64,000 nt of DNA from the NCBI RefSeq assembly GCF_026151205.1, contig NC_087081.1, positions 16,418,837 to 16,482,836 of the forward strand. Reading direction: 5' to 3'. The position numbers were made by a program, and so were the translations under genes. Source of the DNA: Bolinopsis microptera (lineage: Eukaryota; Ctenophora; Tentaculata; Lobata; Bolinopsidae). This document shows, piece by piece, positions 11,001 through 23,000 of the stretch; the first letter of the stretch is position 1, and each line of letters begins with the position of its first letter. The notes beneath the pieces were generated by a model that had not been told where the DNA came from, made no database searches, and was given only the letters and a program-made list of their open reading frames with translations.

Positions 11001-14000
11001 GGTTTGCTTAGCCACTGGCTGAGTGGCAGAGTGGTTTGCTTATCCACTGGCTGAGTGGCAGAGTGGTTTTCTTATCCACTGGCTAAGTGGCAGAGTGGTT
11101 TGCTTAGCCACTGGCTGAGTGGCAGAGTGGTTTGCTTATCCACTGGCTGAGTGGCAGAGTGGTTTGCTTAGCCACTGGCTGAGTGGCAGAGTGGCTTGCT
11201 TAGCCACTGGCTGAGTGGCAGAGTGGTTTGCTTAGCCACTGGCTGAGTGGCAGAGTGGCTTGCTTAGCCACTGGCTGAGTGGCAGAGTGGTTTGCTTAGC
11301 CACTGGCTGAGTGGCAGAGTGGTTTGCTTATCCACTGGCTGAGTGGCAGAGTGGTTTGCTTAGCCACTGGCTGAGTGGCAGAGTGGTTTGCTTAGCCACT
11401 GGCTAAGTGGCAGAGTGGTTTGCTTAGCCACTGGCTGAGTGGCAGAGTGGCTTGCTTAGCCACTGGCTAAGTGGCAGAGTGGTTTGCTTAGCCACTGGCT
11501 GAGTGGCAGAGTGGTTTGCTTATCCACTGGCTGAGTGGCAGAGTGGTTTGCTTATCCACTGGCTGAGGGGCAGAGTGGTTTGCTTAACCACTGGCTGAGT
11601 GGCAGGGTGGTTTGCTTATCCACTGGCTGAGTGGCAGAGTGGTTTGCTTAGCCACTGGCTGAGTGGCAGAGTGGTTTGCTTATCCACTGGCTGAGTGGCA
11701 GAGTGGTTTGCTTAGCCACTGGCTGAGTGGCAGAGTGGCTTGCTTAGCCACTGGCTGAGTGGCAAAGTGGTTTGCTTAGCCACTGGCTGAGTGGCAGAGT
11801 GGTTTGCTTAGCCACTGGCTGAGTGGCAGAGTGGCTTGCTTAGCCACTGGCTGAGTGGCAGGGTGGCTTGCTTAGCCACTGGCTTGCTTAGCCACTGGCT
11901 GAGTGGCAGGGTGGTTTGCATAGCCACTGGCTGAGTGGCAGGGTGGTTTGCTTAGCCACTGGCTGAGTGGCAGAGTGGTTTGCTTAGCCACTGGCTGAGT
12001 GGCAGAGTGGCTTGCTTAGCCACTGGCTTGCTTAGCCACTGGCTGAGTGGCAGGGTGGTTTGCTTAGCCACTGGCTGAGTGGTTTGCTTAGCCACTGGCT
12101 ACTAGCAGAGTGGTTTGCTTAGCCACTGGCTGAGTGGCAGAGTGGCTTGCTTAGCCACTGGCTTGCTTAACCACTGGCTGAGTGGCAGAGTGGTTTGCTT
12201 AGCCACTGGCTGAGTGGCAGGGTGGTTTGCTTAGCCACTGGCTGAGTGGCAGGGTGGTTTGCTTAGCCACTGGCTGAGTGGCAGAGTGGTTTGCTTAGCC
12301 ACTGGCTGAGTGGCAGAGTGGCTTGCTTAGCCACTGGCTTGCTTAGCCACTGGCTGAGTGGCAGGGTGGTTTGATTAGCCACTGGCTGAGTGGCAGGGTG
12401 GTTTGCTTAGCCACTGGCTGAGTGGCAGAGTGGTTTGCTTAGCCACTGGCTGAGTGGTAGAGTGGTTTGCTTAGCCACTGGCTGAGTGGCAGAGTGGTTT
12501 GCTTATCCACTGGCTGAGTGGCAGAGTGGTTTGCTTATCCACTGGCTGAGTGGCAGAGTGGTTTGCTTATCCACTGGCTGAGTGGCAGAGTGGTTTGCTT
12601 ATCCACTGGCTAAGTGGCAGGGTGGTTTGCTTATCCACTGGCTGAGTGGCAGGGTGGTTTGCTTATCCACTGGCTGAGTGGCAGAGTGGTTTGCTTATCC
12701 ACTGGCTGAGTGGCAGGGTGGTTTGCTTATCCACTGGCTGAGTGGCAGAGTGGCTTGCTTAGCCACTGGCTGAGTGGCAGGGTGGTTTGCTTATCCACTG
12801 GCTGAGTGGCAGGGTGGTTTGCTTATCCACTGGCTGAGTGGCAGAGTGGTTTGCTTATCCACTGGCTGAGTGGCAGAGTGGTTTGCTTAGCCACTGGCTG
12901 AGGAGCAGAGTGGTTTGCTTATCCACTGGCTGAGTGGCAGAGTGGTTTGCTTATCCACTGGCTGAGTGGCAGAGTGGTTTGCTTAGCCACTGGCTGAGTG
13001 GCAGGGTGGTTTGCTTAGCCACTGGCTGAGGGGCAGAGTGGTTTGCTTATCCACTGGCTGAGTGGCAGGGTGGTTTGCTTAGCCACTGGCTGAGTGGCAG
13101 GGTGGTTTGCTTATCCACTGGCTGAGTGGCAGAGTGGTTTGCTTAGCCACTGGCTGAGTGGCAGAGTGGCTTGCTTATCCACTGGCTGAGTGGCAGAGTG
13201 GTTTGCTTAGCCACTGGCTGAGGAGCAGAGTGGTTTGCTTATCCACTGGCTGAGTGGCAGAGTGGTTTGCTTATCCACTGGCTGAGTGGCAGAGTGGTTT
13301 GCTTAGCCACTGGCTGAGTGGCAGGGTGGTTTGCTTAGCCACTGGCTGAGGGGCAGAGTGGTTTGCTTATCCACTGGCTGAGTGGCAGGGTGGTTTGCTT
13401 AGCCACTGGCTGAGTGGCAGGGTGGTTTGCTTATCCACTGGCTGAGTGGCAGAGTGGTTTGCTTAGCCACTGGCTGAGTGGTAGAGTGGTTTGCTTGACC
13501 ACTGGCTGAGTGGCAGAGTGGTTTGCTTATCCACTGGCTGAGTGGCAGAGTGGCTTGCTTAGCCACTGGCTGAGTGGCAGAGTGGCTTACTTACGCCGCT
13601 TGTGGAGGCAGTGGATTCTCCGACATCACCCAACTGAAGCAAACACTACATCTCCCGTTAGAAAATAACTTATCAAAAACTGTCATTTGACAGCTAACAA
13701 TTCAGTCTTATATATTTTATCATTCCTTGCGGTATGAACCATCGTAAGTTTAAAAAGTAATTAAATCTCATCTTTGATCTTACTTGAGCAATGAATTTAG
13801 CTTCAGTTTTCTTCCTGAGTTTCCTCTGACTGTGTACCCTCTTTTGAGATCGCCAGGTGATGGTTGGTCTAACATTGGTGTTGGTTTCTCTGACGGTGCA
13901 AGTTTATGTCATAAATAATTACAACACTGCAAATCTATTACATTTATTGAGAATTATGTAGTGTAACGCGATGGAAGTATTTTAAGCGGGCATATCCTGT

Positions 14001-17000
14001 CCAAACCCAGGATGCACGACATAAAGAATTTGTTTTAACTTGTTTGTATGAAAAGCATCAATAATCAATCGCTAAGACTAGTAAGTAAGTAGATAATGCA
14101 CTAGTTGGTCTTGCATTGGTCTGTAAATAGTGCACTAAATAGTAAGTAGATAATGCACTAGTTGAGATGAAATAAACCTGGGGTGGCAGCTACTTTATCG
14201 GGAGATGTGGCGGACAGGTCCACTGCAGTAGGTTCGCTGGCAGGCAGGGCGGGTTGGCTGGCAGGTTTCTCATTCTCACTTGTAGCTAACTTTGTCTTCT
14301 TCACCGGCTTATTGTCCAACAACACATTGTCGACCGTCTGATTAACAAGATGTTATTTAACTAATTAACTAATTAACTAATTAACTAATTAACTATTTAA
14401 CTAATTAACTAATTAACAAGATGTTATTTAATTGTTAAACAATTACACTTAATTAATAGTTTAAATAGATAACTCATCAACTATTTACTAATCAACTGAT
14501 TGGATTTGAAACAGAGAAGTTGTAAATGGTAGTTTGTAAAATAAAGTTTTTAAAAGATGGACTTTTGAGCATGCGATATAATTTTGTTCTAAAAACTTAT
14601 TTTGTGCTTTTTTCTATAAATATTAAATAATCACAATGTGGCACAATGTATAATATTTTGCAACAATTCATAAAAAGGATGCTGGCAAATCGAACGCTAA
14701 GACAAATTAACATCGTTTAAACCAAATCACATGTATGTTACTATTTTTGTAGAGCATGCACAAGAATATAGACACCAGTTCCCAATATTATCGAGGTGGT
14801 AAAATCTTACAAATTCTTGTAAACGTAACCAAAATAGTTCTAAATAGTTTCTAATTTCTATCTTTCAACGCCATGCCAATTACGGTGGGTGTACTCATTA
14901 TTTTAGGTAATTTAGTTTGGATCTGAAAAACTAGTTTAGAATCTAAAATCTCATCATGCTAGCATAAGATCAAGTTTTGTGAAATAATCTCAAATAAATC
15001 ACATTAGTAGCAGTTTTTCAGACATGAACTAAAGCCGTAGTACATACATATTACATTACACTGGATCGAGCTTACACAGTGTAATTTCCCTCAGTCTGCG
15101 CCGCGCGGCTATATAAGCGTACGGAGCACAGACTGGAGGAAATTACACTGTGTAAGCTCCAGTGTAATGTAATATGTATTATGTATGTACTACGTTGCAG
15201 GGTTTCCCGGTACAATTACATTCACAAATTCCACAATCACGTGTAACAATCATTCAGGCACGGAACCTACCGGTGGCGGGAGAGAACGGAGCGGTTTGGA
15301 GCGCTTAATACCTTTCTCTAGCTCCTTATAATATTACACAAGGTTTAACGCTGTACCAAATAAACTGACAAACTGTATTTAAAGTGCAGTTAAAGCGATT
15401 ACTAAAATAATCTTTATCATTTTCGTGCTCAACCTTTCGAGATAAACAACGATTGCAGAAACATATTTCACTAAGTTTGCCGCGACAAAAATGTGCATAT
15501 CGCAAAAATGTGCATATATCAGAAAATCTCGATTATCTGGATAAAGACAAACAGCAAAGATATTCGTGAAAAATTTACTCTCAGCCATGTTATAAGCAGC
15601 ATTAACCTAAATTCAACTATTTATAGTTAATTCGTAATTCAACTATTTATAGTTAATTCTTAATTCAACCATATAGAAAACTATAGAAAAGTGAGAGATG
15701 TAATTTTAATTGCATATGTACTGTAGCGACTAGTGGACTAGTGATAAGAATATTTTATACTCATAATTATGCCTTATTTTGTTTTTACATAGTTCTTTCA
15801 AAACTATTTCACGATACCACTAAACTTAGTTAGTCGTAGAAATATGATAAAACCATAAACACTTATAATGATCACGTGATTAAACAATTAGTATTAAGAT
15901 ATGAGTCTTACAAAAACAATTGCACGTGTTAAAACAATTGCGCGGCTCGCCGTAGCAACAGTCCACGTACCTGGTAAACTTTCTGCAGCTCTAAGATGGT
16001 GGAGATGATAGCGAGGAGGTCAGGACCTGACGGAGGTAGGACGTCCTGCGCAGTCAGGGTCTGTATACCCAACTCGTTAAACATTACGGAGATAGCCAGG
16101 TCCACATTCTGGGAGTCAGAGTTACTCTTTACAACACTCATATCCCTGGGGGAGGTGGGGTTTAGTAAAGATAACCGGGGTTAACCCTTAGAAAATGTAT
16201 TATGATTGGAGGTTACTACTGGTGGGGAAGGTGGGGGCTACTACTAGAGACTGGAGAGGGGGGCACTACTGTGGAGGGAGTGGGGCACTACTGTGGAGGG
16301 AGTGGGGCACTACTGTGGAGAGAGTGGGGCACTACTGTGGAGGGAGTGGGGCACTACTGTGGAGGGAGTGGGGCACTACTGTGGAGGGAGTGGGGCACTA
16401 CTGTGGAGGGAGTGGGGCACTACTGTGGAGGGAGTGGGGCACTACTGTGGAGGGAGTGGGGCACTACTGTGGAGGGAGTGGGGCACTACTGTGGAGGGAG
16501 TGGGGCACTACTGTGGAGGGAGGGGGCACTACTGTGGAGGGAGTGGGGCACTACTGTGGAGGGAGTGGGGCACTACTGGAGACTGGAGGGAGTGGGGCAC
16601 TACTGTGGAGGGAGTGGGGCACTACTGTGGAGGGAGTGGGGGCACTACTGTGGAGGGAGTGGGGCACTACTGTGGAGGGAGTGGGGCACTACTGTGGAGT
16701 GAGTGGGGCACTACTGTGGAGGGAGTGGGGCACTACTGTGGAGGGAGTGGGGCACTACTGGAGACTGGAGGGAGTGGGGCACTACTGTGGAGGGAGTGGG
16801 GCACTACTGTGGAGGGAGTGGGGGCACTACTGTGGAGGGAGTGGGGCACTACTGTGGAGGGAGTGGGGCACTACTGTGGAGTGAGTGGGGCACTACTGTG
16901 GAGGGAGTGGGGCACTACTGTGGAGGGAGTGGGGCACTACTGGAGACTGGAGGGAGTGGGGCACTACTGTGGAGGGAGTGGGGCACTACTGTGGAGGGAG

Positions 17001-20000
17001 TGGGGGCACTACTGTGGAGGGAGTGGGGCACTACTGTGGAGGGAGTGGGGCACTACTGTGGAGGGAGTGGGGCACTACTGTGGAGGGAGTGGGGCACTAC
17101 TGTGGAGGGAGTTGGGCACTACTGTGGAGGGAGTCGGGCACTACTGTGGAGGGAGTGGGGCACTACTGTGGAGGGAGGGGGGCACTACTGTGGAGGGAGT
17201 GGGGCACTACTGTGGAGGGAGTGGGGCACTACTGTGGAGGGAGTGGGGCACTACTGTGGAGGGAGTGGGGCACTACTGTGGAGGGAGTGGGGCACTACTG
17301 TGGAGAGAGTGGGGCACTACTGGAGACTGGAGGGAGTGGGCACTACTGTGGAGGGAGTGGGGCACTACTGTGGAGGGAGTGGGGCACTACTGTGGAGGGA
17401 GTGGGGCACTACTGTGGAGGGAGTGGGGCACTACTGTGGAGGGAGTGGGGCACTACTGTGGAGGGAGTGGGGCACTACTGTGGAGGGAGTGGGGCACTAC
17501 TGTGGAGGGAGTGGGGCACTACTGTGGAGGGAGTGGGGCACTACTGTGGAGGGAGTGGGGCACTACTGTGGAGGGAGTGGGGCACTACTGTGGAGGGAGT
17601 GGGGCACTACTGTGGAGGGAGTGGGGCACTACTGTGGAGGGAGTGGGGCACTACTGTGGAAGGAGTGGGGCACTACTGTGGAGGGAGTGGGGCACTACTG
17701 GAGACTGGAGGGAGTGGGGCACTACTGTGGAGGGAGTGGGGCACTACTGTGGAGGGAGTGGGGCACTACTGTGGAGGGAGTGGGGCACTACTGTGGAGGG
17801 AGTGGGGCACTACTGTGGAGGGAGTGGGGCACTACTGTGGAGGGAGTGGGGCACTACTGTGGAGGGAGTGGGGCACTACTGTGGAGGGAGTGGGGCACTA
17901 CTGTGGAGGGAGTGGGGCACTACTGTGGAAGGAGTGGGGCACTACTGTGGAGGGAGTGGGGCACTACTGGAGACTGGAGGGAGTGGGGCACTACTGTGGA
18001 GGGAGTGGGGCACTACTGTGGAGGGAGTGGGGCACTACTGTGGAGGGAGTGGGGCACTACTGTGGAGGGAGTGGGGCACTACTGTGGAGGGAGTGGGGCA
18101 CTACTGTGGAGGGAGTGGGGCACTACTGTGGAGGGAGTGGGGCACTACTGTGGAGGGAGTGGGGCACTACTGTGGAGGGAGTGGGGCACTACTGTGGAGG
18201 GAGTGGGGCACTACTGTGGAGGGAGTGGGGCACTACTGTGGAGGGAGTGGGGCACTACTGTGGAGGGAGGGGGGCACTACTGTGGAGGGAGTGGGGCACT
18301 ACTGTGGAGGGAGTGGGGCACTACTGGAGACTGGAGGGAGTGGGGCACTACTGTGGAGGGAGTGGGGCACTACTGTGGAGGGAGTGGGGGCACTACTGTG
18401 GAGGGAGTGGGGCACTACTGTGGAGGGAGTGGGGCACTACTGTGGAGTGAGTGGGGCACTACTGTGGAGGGAGTGGGGCACTACTGTGGAGGGAGTGGGG
18501 CACTACTGGAGACTGGAGGGAGTGGGGCACTACTGTGGAGGGAGTGGGGCACTACTGTGGAGGGAGTGGGGGCACTACTGTGGAGGGAGTGGGGCACTAC
18601 TGTGGAGGGAGTGGGGCACTACTGTGGAGGGAGTGGGGCACTACTGTGGAGGGAGTGGGGCACTACTGTGGAGGGAGTTGGGCACTACTGTGGAGGGAGT
18701 CGGGCACTACTGTGGAGGGAGTGGGGCACTACTGTGGAGGGAGGGGGGCACTACTGTGGAGGGAGTGGGGCACTACTGTGGAGGGAGTGGGGCACTACTG
18801 TGGAGGGAGTGGGGCACTACTGTGGAGGGAGGGGGCACTACTGTGGAGGGAGTGGGGCACTACTGTGGAGAGAGTGGGGCACTACTGGAGACTGGAGGGA
18901 GTGGGGCACTACTGTGGAGGGAGTGGGGCACTACTGTGGAGGGAGTGGGGCACTACTGTGGAGGGAGTGGGGCACTACTGTGGAGGGAGTGGGGCACTAC
19001 TGTGGAGGGAGTGGGGCACTACTGTGGAGGGAGTGGGGCACTACTGTGGAGGGAGTGGGGCACTACTGTGGAGGGAGTGGGGCACTACTGTGGAGGGAGT
19101 GGGGCACTACTGTGGAGGGAGTGGGGCACTACTGTGGAGGGAGTGGGGCACTACTGTGGAAGGAGGGGGCTACTACTGGAGACTGGAGGGAGTGGGGCAC
19201 TACTGTGGAGGGAGTGGGGCACTACTGTGGAGGGAGTGGGGCACTACTGTGGAGGGAGGGGGCACTACTGTGGAGGGAGTGGGGCACTACTGTGGAGGAA
19301 GTGGGGCACTACTGTGGAGGGAGGGGGCACTACTGTGGAGGGAGTGGGGCACTACTGTGGAGGGAGTGGGGCACTACTGTGGAGGGAGTGGGGCACTACT
19401 GTGGAGGAAGTGGGGCACTACTGGAGACTGGAGGGAGTGGGGCACTACTGTGGAGGGAGGGGGCACTACTGTGGAGGAAGTGGGGCACTACTGGAGACTG
19501 GAGGGAGTGGGGCACTACTGTGGAGGGAGTGGGGCACTACTGTGGAGGGAGTGGGGCACTACTGTGGAGGGAGGGGGGCACTACTGACATGTCTTTAGGA
19601 GAGCAGAGATGAACCAGACCACAAAGTAAGACTCCGTCCCTCCAGCAGGTATCTAGATCTGTAACGGGCAGGTAAGGTAGGATCAGTTTCAGTCTGTCAC
19701 TGCACCACTTTCTCAGGGTCTCCTGATCATCGCTACGTGAGGGACTCAGTGAGCGCTTCTTCGCCAACACCCCGCTCTCGTTCGAGGGGTTCTTGGGCTT
19801 GCGCGTGCGCGCAAACGTGCTCTTTTTCCATTGTTTGTGAACTGTTTCTGTTGTTTCTCCGGCCAGTCGTTTGTTAGGCGACGTCTTTTCGGGCGAGTAA
19901 TTCTCGATGCGGTCTGCAATGATGGAATGGGTTAAGTGCGGTTCAAAATGTGGAAAATCATCTCAAAAACCCAAAATTATAGAATTTGTACTATTCTGAA

Positions 20001-23000
20001 TTCAATCTAACGTTACACGACCACAAATCGTTTTCATATGGCTATCACTAATGAAAAAACATGAAGTAGGTAGGAACTTTGGACAGAGCAGCATGCCTTA
20101 CCTGGTTACCTGGTTACCTGGTTAGTGGTTAGTGGTTACCTGGTTACCTGGTTACCTGGTTACCTTGTTACCTGGTTACCTTGTTACCTGGTTACCTTGT
20201 TACCTGGTTACCTACATGAAGTAGGTAGGTACCTTGGACGGAGCAGCAGGCAAAAAATGCCTTCGGCAAGATACGGAACTTAAACTTCATGGGGATTGAA
20301 CGAGGGCCTTACTAAAGTGCTCCATTTTGAACAAATCGCCATAAAGAGCGCAGATTGCATAACAAGGGACGTTACTAAAACAGGATTTAAAGAAGAGATC
20401 GGTATAAAACAGAGGAACACACCCTGGTGACTGGGAGGATGAGTTAACAGCTACGTTTTAAACGTAACCTGCACAAATGTACATTCTTACAAATTAGAGG
20501 GTCTGAAGAATGTCTAAACTGAAGAATGTTGCCGGACACGTCACCACGTCTAAACTCATATTATGTTCGTGCTTTTTAGATACGATTTTCAAACAAGGTG
20601 AGCGATAGAATGCTTAAAGTCATAAAAAGTACATGTACATGACTGGAAAAAAAGTTTTCAAACATTTTGCTTATGGCAGTGTAGACTGTAGCACCATTAA
20701 TAAACACATTTTTGGGATGTTTATTAAATTTTATGATTCTGCGCCATGCCACAAAACGCTTGGCCCTGAATTGTGCGACAAAACCAGTTTATCGAACTTT
20801 AGTTTTCTATGCTAATAATATGAACAAATCCAGAATTTTTAAACAATTTCTAATCTAGTTCAAGTGTTGTAATTAATATGTATTAAAAACATTAAAACAG
20901 CATTTTCAAAATAATATGCTAAAAGTTCACCTTGTTTATTAACGTTCTCTTTATCGTCATTCTCATAAAGAAAGGACAAATCCTCACTATACTTGGGTAT
21001 CAACCTGTACCTGTAATATTCACCATTAATAGAAAGGCGAGATTAAATCATGAGTACCAATCTAATCAGTGAGTTGTGGTGAAAGGAAACTAGATTAAGA
21101 AGCAATTATAAAACGAGTAAATAACAAAACAAGTAAATTATCAAGTAAGTGTATAATGAGTAGTAAAGTTACCTTGATTTGGGGTTCATAGTGTAGGCGC
21201 TGTGTTTCTTGTTCATGTTCTCGTTGCTAGTTTGATGAAGTATCTTGAACAGTGCCATCCTCTCCTCAAGCAGCTCTTTGGGTTTTGTCCCTGAAATTTA
21301 ACCTAGTTTCAGGACGAGTTAAGCAACTCTTTGGGTTTTGTCCCTAAAAGGAACAGGTCACCTCAACATAACCATTGAGTAATGGAACAGATTTCTAGCC
21401 GTCCAAATATCAAAATGTGCACCCTTTTGATTGTTTCAACGTTAAAGTTAATCACTCTTAATTGTTAAAACCTGATTGATGCTGCTGAATCATCCACATA
21501 AGGTCCATACAGGATAAGAAACCTCTTGCACAGCCTGTTCCCAGGGGCCAGAACGGCTCCATAAGACCGTCCCCTACCAATCCTGCAACAGTAGGTTTAT
21601 TTTTAAGTTTATATTTTGACTGCTGGTTTAAAATGGTTGAGGGGCGTGAAACTAGACAAAATAGCAGCAAACAATTCAACAAGAAGTATCTTTACTTTTA
21701 GGATAAAATCTGTAAATAAAAAATAAAAACCGATAATGAGTCGTTTCCCCCGCCGTTCGAGAATCTTGGCAGCGTACTCCGCACTGTACATTAAAACACA
21801 GTCGCGCCGCGCATTCATTGACATGCTAGCTATATACATCACATCTCCGCAAGCAATACTCGCGCGCTTCACTGCGCGCTAGTTGTCATGGTAACTAACG
21901 AACGAAAGGAACGACAACATATTCAAACCCACCTACCGCGCGCTATCTCTAAAATAAATAAAAAAGGGTGAAACGGAAAAAATAAAAACCGATAATGAGT
22001 CGTTTCCCCCTCCGTTCGAGAATCTTGGCAGCGTACTCCGCACTGTACATGGATGTGAAATCAAAGATAGCGACATCAGGTCTATTATTGTCCGGGTTCA
22101 CTGCAAAGTCAGTGTGAGGGAGCCCTGTACTGAAGTCTGCTGCTTCAGACACGAAGTTCAGGAGTGAGGGATTATCCACGTTCTGGTACGCTAGCAGCTT
22201 TATCACGTCACCGTGGTCCTGGGGGAATGTTACCATGGTAACAGTAACTAACCAGGCACGTAGCCAGGGGGGGGGGGGGGCTAGGGGGGCGGCAGCCCCC
22301 CCCCCCCCCCCCCCGGAAAAAATCCAAGCAAACATTCTAGAAGACTTCTATAATTATAGTCAATAGTGTCCCCTAGACCGTAGGAAATGTAAAAATCTTA
22401 AGACGATGAGGCCTGAGTAAGTCGTAAATTCTGATTGGAGAATGCAGATTGCTGTTGTGAAGTTACCAAATTTACGTGAGTACTTGATTCTTTTCAATCC
22501 CAGTTTATTGCTGTCCTACAAATTTCTTTAATGCCAAATGTCGTCTAAAACACCCTGTTTCGCAAAATATTTCCGGGGGGCTGCGCCCCCCTAGCCCCCG
22601 CCAAGGGGCTCCGCCCCTGGACCCCGCTGGGGGCTGCGCCCCCAGACCCCTGCCACAGCTTGCTCGCTTCGCTCGCTGCGCAGCTTGATTGGACGCGTCG
22701 GCTCGCCGACAGCCCCCCTCAAAGAAAAATCCTGGCTACGTCCCTGTAACTAACATAGTTACGGTAGTAACGGTAGTAACTAGTAGTAATGATAGCTCTA
22801 GGAGGGATGAGATAGAACAACAACTTAATTAATAATTTTAGTTGTACAGTTGGATTATAATATGAGAGAGGTCTAGGTAACCAACCTCTTTTAGCACCCC
22901 TTTTTTTAGTAAACACTGTTTCTTGGCGGTCATCACAAAGTAGTGGGTATCATCCTGAAATTACACGTGTTAATTATTGTATTAACTATTTCAGAGCTTA

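Noticed and set aside
5959-13592. Regular 22- and 32-bp repeats resembling a CRISPR array
   Set aside because: No unique spacers; the repeats are contiguous, in introns of an animal gene.
16293-19598. A 1101-codon plus-strand open frame (and two or three others) through the G-rich array
   Set aside because: A 22-bp unit without stop codons is open in all three plus frames and gives the same 22-residue repeat in each. It lies antisense within a MICAL intron, so it is a by-product of the repeat.
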